From Catenibacterium sp. co_0103 (lineage in GTDB: Bacteria; Bacillota_I; Bacilli_A; Erysipelotrichales; Coprobacillaceae): a stretch of 28,392 nucleotides of DNA. The stretch covers positions 1 through 28,392 of the forward strand of contig NZ_RCYB01000028.1 in assembly GCF_004168205.1 (NCBI RefSeq), written 5' to 3'. Position 1 is the stretch's first letter; each line of letters starts with the position of its first letter. Below, in pieces: positions 14,832-22,392 of this stretch. The position numbers were made by a program, and so were the translations under genes. The notes beneath the pieces were generated by a model, which worked only from the letters and a program-made list of their open reading frames with translations, was not told the origin of the DNA and did no database searches.

Positions 14832-15707
14832 TCAACCTATCCCAAGATACTTCTTCAAATTATCTTTTATCTCTTCTTCTACATCGCTATGATGTTCACC
14901 TAACTTAATAGATGGTTTTGTCTTACCATGGAAATCACTGCCACATGTATAAAGAATATTTAGTTCTTTTGCCTTATTATAGAAGTACCGATTCACTTCT
15001 TCTGAATGATAACTAGAGAAACATTCAACACCCTGTAGTCCTAATGTGACCATTTCATCCAATAATTCAAACTGTCCTTTAAGATTATTCCCCGGATGGG
15101 CTAAGACTGCAACTCCACCATGTTCATTAATCAGTTTAATTGTGTCTTCTAATGTAGGAAACTTAACCTCCGTATAACAAGGTTTACCCTGTGCATAATA
15201 ATCCCAATAGAAATTCACAAAAGGATTATCACTTCTAGATCCATTTTCACGATAAGATTTTAATAATTCATGATCAATATAACGTGGATCATTTAATAAG
15301 GCTTCACCAAACATTTCCCCCGTATAAACACCATTAGAAGATAAGCCATCTAACTGCGCTTTATCTAATTCAAAACCAAGATTATTAGTCAATTCTAGTT
15401 TCTTTAAGCTGCATGTCTGTTCCTGTTTCTCAATACTTTCACCAAGCCTATTAAATTCTTCTGAATCATCAATGCCATATCCTACAACATGAAGATTCAC
15501 ACCCTTATAGGTACAACTAATTCAATTGCTGGTATATAAGTCATATCTAATTCCTTGCATCTTAAAGATGCTTCATTATTCGCTTTAATCCAGTTATGAT
15601 CCGCAATAGCCATAATCTGGATACCTGATTCGTGACACATATCTACTAACTGTGTTGGTGTATACACCATCATCACTATAGAAACTATGCATATGTAAAT
15701 CAATCAT
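14832..15707 (-). pseudogene. PHP-domain phosphoesterase, two frameshifts
   Basis: Intact relatives are metal-dependent phosphoesterases of the PHP family (nucleotide or polyphosphate hydrolysis in the cytoplasm). The true start is ATG 15707 after AGGAGG: MIDLHMHSFYSDDG carries the HxH and SDDG metal motif. The frame is then lost at about 15665: two bases seem to be missing after GATGATGGTG, where relatives read SDDGEYTP. The next frame gives YTPTQLVDMC and IAIADHNW-like text (IMAIADHNW), until about 15520, where one base is missing between IEL and CTYKG (expected IELDCTYKG). The rest (GVNLHVVGYGID to HPGN and SDFHGK, with metal ligands H and D) is intact to the end at 14832. The losses total three bases, so the tail is back in the starting frame, but the middle is unreadable and ends early. 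Real decay or sequence error. Confidence 0.85.
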
Positions 15708-15842
15708 ATATTTCCTCCTCGCATACACATTCATCATATCATGAACAACAAATCAACTTCAGATAATTCATATTCTGAAAATATATTTTATGTGACAAAT
15801 ATTAATCATTGTGATAATTTATTTGAAAAAGGAGTTGGTTTT

Positions 15843-17002
15843 ATGATGTTATCTCATGTACTGATACATTTACTGATTCAGTTATAAGAAGAATGACAAG
15901 AGTATATTTAAAATATAACGCTATTAATTTATCTCAAGGTTTCCCTGATTTTGATCCACCCAAAGAAATATGTGATCGTTTAGCTGAAGTATCTCATGAA
16001 GATTATCATCAATATGCGATTACCTGGGGTGCACAGAACTTTAGAGAAGCACTCGCAAATAAACAGGAAAACTATATGGGTTTACCTATCGATCCTAACA
16101 AGAATATTGTTGTGACATGTGGTTCTACAGAAGCCATGATGACTGTCTGTGATCCAGGAGATAAGGTTGTTGTATTTTCACCTTTTTATGAAAACTATGG
16201 GGCTAATGCCATTTTATCTGATTCCAAACCTATTTATGTTCCATTACATCCCCCACTATTCAACTTTGATAAGAAAGAATTAGAAGATGCCTTTAAACAG
16301 CATCCTAAAGCACTCATTCTTTGTAACCCTTCTAACCCATGTGGTAAGGTCTTTACTAGAGAAGAATTAGAATATATTGCCTCACTTGCAGTGAAGTATG
16401 ATACATATATCATTACGGATGAAGTCTATGAACATATTATCTATGCACCAAATAAACATGTGTATTTTGCTTCTCTTCCAGGTATGTTTGAAAGAACAAT
16501 CTCATGCAGTTCATTAAGTAAGACTTATTCTATTACTGGATGGCGTTTAGGCTATATTATTGCACCTGAGCATATTATTGATGTCGCAAAGAAAGTACAT
16601 GACTTCTTAACAGTTGGTGCAAGTGCACCACTCCAGGAAGCAGCCGTTGTAGGACTTGAATTTGGAGAAGACTACTATAAAGAACTACAGGCATTATATA
16701 CACATAAGAAAGATTTATTCTGTAATGGTTTAAGAGAACTTGGTATTAAATATACCGAGCCACAAGGTGCTTATTATGTCCTTGTAGATATATCTGAATT
16801 TGGTTATGACGACGATGTGAAGTTCTGTGAAGATCTTGCTCGTATTGTAGGTGTAGGGGCTGTTCCTGGCTCTAGCTTCTTTAAAGAAAATGTAAATCAC
16901 CTCATTCGTTTTCATTTTGCAAAGAAGGATGAAAGACTTCTTGCCGCATTAGATAAATTAAAAGATATGAAAAAAAAAAAAAAAAAGATGCCTCATTATT
17001 AA
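15843..17002 (+). pseudogene. class I/II PLP-dependent aminotransferase, damaged at 5' end
   Basis: Relatives transfer amino groups between amino acids and 2-oxo acids using pyridoxal phosphate. The expected start is ATG 15843, with AAAGGAG eight bases upstream, reading MMLSHV; one base then seems lost near 15860, because the next frame continues TDTFTDSVIRRMTR without a start. An internal ATG (15893) opens the remaining 369-codon frame, but lacks a ribosome binding site. The fold-type I core is otherwise present: NLSQGFPDFDPP, NPSNPCGK, ITDEVYEH and SLSKTYSITGWRLGY with the Schiff-base lysine. GSTEAMMTVCDPGD looks four residues short of the family pattern in the PLP-phosphate loop. The end runs through a 17-A tract into a terminator hairpin, giving an unusual KKKKKKMPHY tail. 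Probably inactive. Confidence 0.75.
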
Positions 17003-17009
17003 GGCATCT
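16970..17009 (-). terminator. terminator with a 17-T tract, overlapping both convergent gene ends
   Basis: On the minus strand AGATGCCT (17009-17002) pairs with AGGCATCT (16993-16986) around an 8-nt loop, followed by 17 T (16986-16970). The stop codon of the TetR gene is in the loop and the last aminotransferase codons are in the hairpin. Confidence 0.88.
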
Positions 17010-17529
17010 GTGGTGCACTTTCACTGATCATCTTGGCTACTTCCTGTGCCGAAACAAGTTTTCCTGTCTTTTCCCAATTAATAAATGTATTGAGTAAAGC
17101 ACCTGCATAGTAATACGCACGATAAATCATATCTTTATGATCAGAATAGAGTTCTACCATGAAATGGTTGACTGCATTCACTAATACAGAATAAAGACCT
17201 TGTCTTTCCATGATAATAAAGAATGTCGCATACTGATCAAAGAATTCTATTGAAAACAAGATATGTGAATATTCCATAAAACGTTCTCCTTTAGGACGTT
17301 TTTTATGTTCTGTCAAATATTGAATAATGATTTCACGTAGATAGTCTTCTATCGCGTTCACCTTAGAATCATAATAATGATAATAAGTCATACGTGAAAT
17401 ACCAGCCTTTTTCGCTATCTGACTTACTGTAATCTTATCGAGAGTTTCTCTCTTCATAAGTTCTACAATCGCTTCTCCGATACACATTCTTGTAAATCTA
17501 TTTCTTTGTGTTTTCTTATTTGCGTCCAT
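16999..17529 (-). CDS. TetR/AcrR family transcriptional regulator
   Basis: A 176-residue dimeric DNA-binding repressor. The start is ATG 17529 (MDANKKTQRN): AGAGG lies eight bases upstream, whereas the in-frame GTG at 17538 overlaps that site. The N-terminal helix-turn-helix is clear (residues about 10-60: ITVSQIAKKAGISRMTYYHYYDSK, written here in the usual TetR order). The C-terminal ligand domain, residues about 65-170, has aromatic residues and a hydrophobic core but no family-specific motif, so the ligand is unknown. The gene is divergent from degV, with a 100-bp space that holds two inverted repeats, so it probably represses itself and degV. Its terminator has a long T tract. The last five codons lie inside that hairpin. 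Confidence 0.9.
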   Translation of the reverse strand: MDANKKTQRNRFTRMCIGEAIVELMKRETLDKITVSQIAKKAGISRMTYYHYYDSKVNAIEDYLREIIIQYLTEHKKRPKGERFMEYSHILFSIEFFDQYATFFIIMERQGLYSVLVNAVNHFMVELYSDHKDMIYRAYYYAGALLNTFINWEKTGKLVSAQEVAKMISESAPQMP

Positions 17530-17550
17530 AAACTGCACCTCTGAACAAAT

Positions 17551-17577
17551 ATTTACATAAACTTCCTCTTTGTAAAT
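17551..17577. promoter_or_regulatory. inverted repeat, candidate TetR operator A
   Basis: ATTTACA (17551-17557) and TGTAAAT (17571-17577) form a perfect inverted repeat with 13 bp between arms, in the divergent spacer between the TetR gene and degV. Confidence 0.4.
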
Positions 17578-17596
17578 TGTATCATTTCACAATTTA
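17573..17596. promoter_or_regulatory. inverted repeat, candidate TetR operator B
   Basis: TAAATTGT (17573-17580) and ACAATTTA (17589-17596), 8-bp spacer. It overlaps the -35 box of the degV promoter, the right place for repression, and its size (24 bp) suits a TetR dimer or pair of dimers. Confidence 0.5.
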
Positions 17597-17605
17597 AACT
17601 ACAAT
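17577..17605 (+). promoter_or_regulatory. promoter of degV
   Basis: TTGTAT (17577-17582), 17-bp spacer, TACAAT (17600-17605). The start point would be near 17612, so the leader is about 18 nt and begins just before AGGGAGG. Confidence 0.6.
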
Positions 17606-17629
17606 AGTATTAATAGGGAGGTTTTTCGC

Positions 17630-18460
17630 ATGAAAAGAAAAATTGTAGCTGACTCATCTTGTGATATGTGGGAATTAAATGGCGTAGATTTTGCGGTAGC
17701 ACCGATTACTATTTCTACTGATAATAAACACTATGTAGACAATCAGGACCTAGATGTTCATTTAATGTCTGAAGATCTTGCAAGCTATAAAGGCACATCA
17801 CATACTGCATGTCCAAGTGTAGGGTCTTGGTTAGATTGTTATGAAGGATTTGATGAAGTATTCGTTGTTACTTTAACTGGTTCTATGTCTGGCACTTATA
17901 ACTCTGCCATGACAGCCAAAGGTATTTATGAAGAAGAAAATGAAAATGTAAAGGTCCATGTATTTGATAGTTTATCTACAGGTCCTGAAATGAGATTACT
18001 TATTGAAAAGTTAAAAGAAATGATTGAAGAAGATCTACCATTTGAGGAAATTGTAGAAAAAGGACAAGACTATCTTAATCACACCAGATTGTTCTTCGCA
18101 TTAAAATCATTACATAACTTTGCGATGAATGGACGTGTAAGTAAAGCAGTTGCTTCTGCAATTGGTGTATTAAATATTTCTATTTTCGCAACTGCCAGTG
18201 AAGAAGGTACTATCCAGCAGATCAGTAAATGTCGTGGTGAAAAGAAAGTAGTGAAATCAATGATTGAACATCTTGAAAATGCAGGATACCATGGTGGTAA
18301 GATACGTATCTCACATGCAGATAATTTAAAACTTGCACATAGTGTCAGAGATAAGATTTTAGAACTTTATCCACATGCAGATATTATTGTATATCCAATG
18401 GGTGGTCTATGTACTTATTATGCTGAAATAGGTGGACTACTTGTAGGGTGTGAATGTTAA
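17630..18460 (+). CDS. degV: DegV family fatty-acid-binding protein
   Basis: A cytoplasmic protein of the DegV family, which bind a fatty acid between two domains; some family members (FakB) present it to the kinase FakA for phospholipid synthesis. The 276 residues are full length. It opens with the usual KIVADSSCDM, has THTACPSVGSW-like text (SHTACPSVGSW) and TLTGSMSGTYNSA with the serine/threonine residues that hold the fatty acid carboxylate, and MNGRVSKA in the second domain. ATG 17630 has AGGGAGG upstream. It is divergent from the TetR gene and followed by a terminator. Whether it works with a FakA here is unknown: no fakA is in the window, but the fatty acid operon starting at 24838 makes a lipid role plausible. 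Confidence 0.9.
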   Translation: MKRKIVADSSCDMWELNGVDFAVAPITISTDNKHYVDNQDLDVHLMSEDLASYKGTSHTACPSVGSWLDCYEGFDEVFVVTLTGSMSGTYNSAMTAKGIYEEENENVKVHVFDSLSTGPEMRLLIEKLKEMIEEDLPFEEIVEKGQDYLNHTRLFFALKSLHNFAMNGRVSKAVASAIGVLNISIFATASEEGTIQQISKCRGEKKVVKSMIEHLENAGYHGGKIRISHADNLKLAHSVRDKILELYPHADIIVYPMGGLCTYYAEIGGLLVGCEC

Positions 18461-18484
18461 ACCAGTTGAGAAACTGGTTTTTTT
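18459..18484 (+). terminator. terminator after degV
   Basis: AAACCAGTT (18459-18467) pairs with AACTGGTTT (18472-18480), GAGA loop, followed by TTTT. The stem starts in the degV stop codon. Confidence 0.9.
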
Positions 18485-18527
18485 CATCTCTAAAATGTAT
18501 AATACAGGAGATAGGAAGGTGAATACT

Positions 18528-19076
18528 TTGAAGAATAAATTAGTAAAACTATTCTTTTCTACTCTCTACTTAAGTGCTTTTACTTTTGGAGGTGGATATG
18601 TCATCGTCTCTTTAATGAGAAAGAAGTTTGTGGATGATTATCATTGGATTGATGAAGATGAAATGTTAGATTTAGTAGCTATTGCGCAAAGTGCACCAGG
18701 ACCTATTGCGGTCAATGGTGCCATTGTAGTTGGATATAAGATGGCAGGACTTCTTGGTATATTTATTTCTGTACTCGCTACTATTATTCCTCCTTTTGTA
18801 ATCATATCTGTCATTTCTGTTTTTTATGAAATATTTAAGACTAATCTGATTGTTTCTCTTATGTTAGAAGGGATGCAGGCAGGAGTAGGCGCAGTTATTG
18901 CATCTGTATGCTTCGAAATGGGTAGCGGACTGTTAAAAGAGAAAAATAAGCTTTATCCTATTATTATGATTGGGGCTTTTGTCACAAACTATATATTTAA
19001 TATTAATGTCATGATAGTAATTATTGTTTGTATCATGATTGGATTACTTTGTTCTATGAAAGGGGTACAGTCATGA
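18528..19076 (+). CDS. chromate transporter family protein, half-size subunit 1
   Basis: An integral membrane protein of the CHR family, 182 residues if it starts at TTG 18528 (MKNKLVKLFF), with AGGAAGG eight bases upstream; GTG 18519 is an alternative adding three residues. The longer open frame reaches back into degV but crosses that gene's terminator, so it is rejected. About five to six hydrophobic segments are visible. Family motifs are present: AFTFGGGYVIV near residue 20 and AQSAPGPIAVNGA near 65. Half-size CHR proteins are found as adjacent pairs that work together, as here. Despite the name, many members are not shown to move chromate; the natural substrate may be another anion. A TATAAT at 18498-18503 could be its own -10 box. 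It overlaps the next gene by four bases. Confidence 0.85.
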   Translation: MKNKLVKLFFSTLYLSAFTFGGGYVIVSLMRKKFVDDYHWIDEDEMLDLVAIAQSAPGPIAVNGAIVVGYKMAGLLGIFISVLATIIPPFVIISVISVFYEIFKTNLIVSLMLEGMQAGVGAVIASVCFEMGSGLLKEKNKLYPIIMIGAFVTNYIFNINVMIVIIVCIMIGLLCSMKGVQS

Positions 19077-19618
19077 TTTATCTACAATTATTCTTAAGTT
19101 TCTTGCAGGTCGGTGCATTTAGTTTTGGTGGTGGTTATGCAGCTATGCCGCTTATTAAGCAGCAGGTGATTACAGCCCATCATTGGTTATCTGTTTCTGA
19201 ATTCACTGATCTTATATCTATTTCACAGATGACTCCCGGTCCTATCGCAATCAATTCAGCAACTTTTGTAGGAATCAAGATTGCTGGTATTCCTGGCGCA
19301 ATATGTGCCACTATTGGCTGTGTATTACCTTCATGTATTATTGTAGGTATTATCAGTTATTTCTATCTCAAATATCGACATATGGATCAATTACAGAACG
19401 TCTTAAAGATGTTAAGACCAGCCGTTGTTGCTTTAATTGCGACTGCAGGTGTCTCTATTCTTACTACTGCATTCTTTGGCGAAAGTTTCAATATATTTAA
19501 GATCCATCTTGTAGTGATATTTGGTATATGTGTTATATTACTTACTAAGTATAAATGGGATCCTATTCTTGTTATGCTCCTTGCTGGAGTTATGAATACA
19601 ATTTATTACTTTATTTAA
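19073..19618 (+). CDS. chromate transporter family protein, half-size subunit 2
   Basis: The second half-size CHR membrane protein, 181 residues. The start is ATG 19073 (MIYLQLFLSF), preceded by AAAGGGG; the ATGA overlap with the stop of subunit 1 points to translational coupling and fixed stoichiometry. It repeats the family motifs, GAFSFGGGYAAMPL near residue 14 and SQMTPGPIAINSATFVG near 58, followed by glycine-rich membrane helices. The two subunits share the same topology and probably form a heterodimer in the membrane. A terminator follows at once. The transported anion is not shown by the sequence. Confidence 0.88.
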   Translation: MIYLQLFLSFLQVGAFSFGGGYAAMPLIKQQVITAHHWLSVSEFTDLISISQMTPGPIAINSATFVGIKIAGIPGAICATIGCVLPSCIIVGIISYFYLKYRHMDQLQNVLKMLRPAVVALIATAGVSILTTAFFGESFNIFKIHLVVIFGICVILLTKYKWDPILVMLLAGVMNTIYYFI

Positions 19619-19640
19619 AAAACGACCGCGAGGTCGTTTT
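19619..19640. terminator. bidirectional terminator between chromate and ABC genes
   Basis: AAAACGACC (19619-19627) pairs with GGTCGTTTT (19632-19640) around GCGA. T or A runs on both sides make it suitable for both convergent transcripts. Confidence 0.88.
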
Positions 19641-19641
19641 C

Positions 19642-21375
19642 TTATTTCATCAATTCCTGTGTATGTACAAGTTGCGCATAAGCACCATTTTTTTCTAATA
19701 ATTCATGATGCGTTCCTAGTTCAATGATTCTTCCTTCATCAATAACCGCAATTCGATCTGCATTCTTGACTGTAGATAAACGATGCGCAATCACAATAGT
19801 AGTACGTCCCTGTGATAACTTATCAAATGTTTCCTGAATCTTAGCTTCAGTGACACTATCTAATGCACTTGTGGCTTCATCTAGAATAAGTACTGGTGGA
19901 TTCTTTAAGAATATTCTTGCGATAGAAATACGCTGTTTCTGTCCTCCAGATAATAATACACCACGTTCTCCTACATTAGTTTCAAATCCATCAGGCATTT
20001 CCATGATATCATCATAGATTTCTGCGAGTTTTGCAGCTTCAATGATATCTTCCATTGTCGCATCTAATTTACCATAACGGATATTTTCCGCAATACTATC
20101 CGCAAATAAGAAGACATCCTGAGAAACAACACCAATGTTGTTGTGTAATGATGTTTGAGTCACATCTCTGACATCATGACCATCTACTAAGATAGCCCCT
20201 TTAGTAACATCATAGAATCTAGGAATCAACTGAGATAAAGTAGTTTTACCTCCTCCTGAAGATCCTACTAACGCAACTGTTTCACCTGGATGAATATGTA
20301 AATCAATATCTGTTAAGATATTTCTATCTTCTTCATACGCAAAGCTGACATGATCAATATCAATCTGTCCAGATACATTTGTAAGTTCTTTTGCATCAGG
20401 ACGATCTTCTAATTGAGGTTTTGTGTTAAGTAGTTCTACAAAACGATGGAGACCTGCAGTCCCATTCGCAAATAATTCCGCAAAGTTAGATAACTTACGT
20501 ACTGGATTCACAAATGTAGAAACATATAAGCTAAAGGTAATAAGATCAATTGTATCCATCTTACCCTGCATAATAAGGGCTCCACCTACCGCAATAACGA
20601 TCAGTGATAATGTACACATAAAGAATTCCATAATCGCATTAAATCGTCCCATAGCTTTATGGAATTGTTTCTTAGATGTTTTATATGTATCATTGGATGT
20701 ATTGAACTTCTGTTGTTCAATTGTTTCATTCGCAAAAGCCTTGGCTGTTTTCATACCAGTGAGTCCTGATTCGATATCAGTATTGATGACTGCAACCTTC
20801 TGCTTAACACGAATTGAAGCTTCACTCATAGAGTGACGTGATTTCCATACAACAAGTATGAAAACAGGTATCATAATCGCAATAACCAAAGCTAAACGCC
20901 ATTCAATTGTGAACATGATAATAATAGAACCAATAATAGTCACAGTAGAGATGAATAAGTCTTCTGGTCCATGATGTGCAAGTTCTGTGATATCAAATAA
21001 ATCAGTCGTTAAACGGCTCATTAACTGTCCAATACGATTATTATCAAAATAACCATAACTTAATGACTGCATATGTTCAAATAAGTCTTTACGCATATCT
21101 GCTTCTACAAGAATACCAAATGTATGCCCATAATAACAAATTATATAAGTAAAGAATGAACGCACTAAATAAGCCAATAAGAAGATGATCATAACCATCC
21201 AGAATGTCTTATAAATACTATTTGGTAGTAATGTATACATACACCATCTAGAGACAAATGGAAAAGCAAGATCAATTAAAGAAATCATTAACGCACATGC
21301 AAGGTCTAGAAAAAATAGACGACGATGTGGTTTAAAGTAAGATATAAATGTTTGAAAATCCGTTTTTTGTTTCAT
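19642..21375 (-). CDS. ABC transporter, fused permease-ATPase exporter half
   Basis: A membrane exporter subunit, 577 residues from ATG 21375 (MKQKTDFQTF), which has GAGGGAGG seven bases upstream. The N-terminal half (about 15-310) is a six-helix type-IV transmembrane domain; the C-terminal half (about 335-570) is the ATPase, with Walker A GSSGGGKTT, signature LLSGGQKQR, Walker B LILDEATSALD and the switch histidine in VIAHRLSTV. All catalytic residues are present. It should work as a homodimer, since no second half is adjacent. Substrate (lipid, peptide or drug) cannot be told from sequence. It follows the HAD phosphatase by 38 bp without a terminator, so the two are probably one transcript. 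Confidence 0.93.
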   Translation of the reverse strand: MKQKTDFQTFISYFKPHRRLFFLDLACALMISLIDLAFPFVSRWCMYTLLPNSIYKTFWMVMIIFLLAYLVRSFFTYIICYYGHTFGILVEADMRKDLFEHMQSLSYGYFDNNRIGQLMSRLTTDLFDITELAHHGPEDLFISTVTIIGSIIIMFTIEWRLALVIAIMIPVFILVVWKSRHSMSEASIRVKQKVAVINTDIESGLTGMKTAKAFANETIEQQKFNTSNDTYKTSKKQFHKAMGRFNAIMEFFMCTLSLIVIAVGGALIMQGKMDTIDLITFSLYVSTFVNPVRKLSNFAELFANGTAGLHRFVELLNTKPQLEDRPDAKELTNVSGQIDIDHVSFAYEEDRNILTDIDLHIHPGETVALVGSSGGGKTTLSQLIPRFYDVTKGAILVDGHDVRDVTQTSLHNNIGVVSQDVFLFADSIAENIRYGKLDATMEDIIEAAKLAEIYDDIMEMPDGFETNVGERGVLLSGGQKQRISIARIFLKNPPVLILDEATSALDSVTEAKIQETFDKLSQGRTTIVIAHRLSTVKNADRIAVIDEGRIIELGTHHELLEKNGAYAQLVHTQELMK

Positions 21376-21413
21376 AGTGATCCTCCCTCGGATTATTATG
21401 CCATATTTCAAAC

Positions 21414-22172
21414 TTAAAGTAACTCATAATGTTTCAAAGCTTTATAGATTCCTTCATTATCCACTGTATCAGTGATATAACTCGCTTTCTCTTTTAAGAC
21501 ATCTACACCATTTCCCATCGCTATGCGTTGTCCTACTTCTCTAAACATCGCCTGATCATTATAACCATCACCAAATGCATAGGCATCCTCTTTAGTGAGT
21601 GAGAAATAATCAATAACATACTTGATTGCATGTCCTTTATCAAAAACAAGAGTCGATGTATCACATGAACCCATGCCACCATGATCATTAATAATTCGAT
21701 CATCTTTAAACGCTTCTATCATCGCATCTCTCTTTTCTAACGTGTCATAGAAGAAGTCACATGTGTAATAAGTATCTTCTTCGTCTTTAATATGTTCTTC
21801 ACCATATTCTTTCTTTACATGTGTGAGTACATCTCCTTCTAGATGATAAGGGCTAGAGAATGTATCAGAGACAAACAGTCCTCCACAGCCTAAGTCATCT
21901 AACTTCTTTCTAAGACTATCTATCTCTTCTAATGTAAATGGAACGCCATAAAGTTTTTCGCCCCTATAACTGATATAACGCCCATTACACGAAATAATAC
22001 CTGAAACCAGTTTTCCAAAAAGATTCTCTGCATAATAAGGTGCACGTCCTGTACAAACAAATGTATCATACCCCTTCTCTTTTAATGCTTCTAACGCTTT
22101 CTGATTAGATTCTGGAATATGTCCATGAATAGCCAATGTACCATCGATATCAAAAAATAATACTTTTCTCAT
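21414..22172 (-). CDS. Cof-type HAD-IIB sugar or cofactor phosphatase
   Basis: A cytoplasmic phosphatase of the HAD superfamily, 252 residues. I start it at ATG 22172 (MRKVLFFDIDGTL), eight bases after GGAGG; the ATG at 22175 is the alternative. Motif I is DIDGT with the nucleophile aspartate at residue 8, motif II is VCTGR, and motif IV is FGDGYND near residue 205, followed by MGNG and the family ending. A mixed alpha/beta IIB cap occupies about residues 80-180. Members act on sugar phosphates, pyridoxal phosphate or flavin phosphates; the exact substrate is open. The gene is followed by the ABC exporter and preceded by the terminator of a small gene. Confidence 0.9.
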   Translation of the reverse strand: MRKVLFFDIDGTLAIHGHIPESNQKALEALKEKGYDTFVCTGRAPYYAENLFGKLVSGIISCNGRYISYRGEKLYGVPFTLEEIDSLRKKLDDLGCGGLFVSDTFSSPYHLEGDVLTHVKKEYGEEHIKDEEDTYYTCDFFYDTLEKRDAMIEAFKDDRIINDHGGMGSCDTSTLVFDKGHAIKYVIDYFSLTKEDAYAFGDGYNDQAMFREVGQRIAMGNGVDVLKEKASYITDTVDNEGIYKALKHYELL

Positions 22173-22202
22173 CATATAGTCCTCCCTTGTATCTATTCTA
22201 TC

Positions 22203-22237
22203 AAAAAAATCAGAAGAGATTAATGTCCCTTCTGATT
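22203..22237 (-). terminator. terminator of the small gene at 22220-22330
   Basis: On the minus strand AATCAGAAGGGA (22237-22226) pairs with TCTCTTCTGATT (22219-22208), one G-U pair, then seven T (22209-22203). The stop codon of the small gene lies in the loop. Confidence 0.9.
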
Positions 22238-22330
22238 TATGTATGCATAATATTTTAATTGTGTCTTCACTTTTTGACTGATACATACAAATCCAAGTGA
22301 ACACAAAATCACAAGTATATCTCTCATCAT
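22220..22330 (-). CDS. small membrane protein, 36 residues, unrecognised
   Basis: A short gene with complete signals: promoter (TTGCAT/TATAGT), palindromic operator, AGGAGG (22343-22338) seven bases before ATG 22330, and a strong terminator over its stop codon. The product starts MMRDILVILCSLGFVCIS, a single hydrophobic helix with two cysteines, and continues with a basic tail rich in Lys, Gln and Tyr, ending INQKGH. It is most likely a one-pass membrane protein with the tail inside, or a small secreted or regulatory peptide. It stands alone between the GH32 gene and the HAD gene. The second ATG (22327) is an alternative start. I know no family for it; a regulatory RNA carrying a chance ORF is possible but the ribosome binding site argues for translation. 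Confidence 0.65.
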   Translation of the reverse strand: MMRDILVILCSLGFVCISQKVKTQLKYYAYINQKGH

Positions 22331-22342
22331 ATGTATACCTCC

Positions 22343-22362
22343 TAGTTAGTACATACTAACTA
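22343..22362. promoter_or_regulatory. 20-bp palindromic operator of the small gene
   Basis: TAGTTAGTA and TACTAACTA are perfect arms around CA. The palindrome overlaps the -10 box and likely start point of the small gene's promoter, so a repressor bound here would block it. The binding protein is not known. Confidence 0.7.
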
Positions 22363-22387
22363 TATACAATTTAAGAGAAATATGCAA
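22359..22387 (-). promoter_or_regulatory. promoter of the small gene
   Basis: On the minus strand TTGCAT (22387-22382), 17-bp spacer, TATAGT (22364-22359). Confidence 0.7.
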
Positions 22388-22392
22388 ATGAT

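Noticed and set aside
22173..22304. A 44-residue N-terminal extension of the HAD phosphatase
   Set aside because: It crosses a strong terminator and overlaps the small gene; relatives start at MRKVLFFDIDGTL, and GGAGG supports that start.
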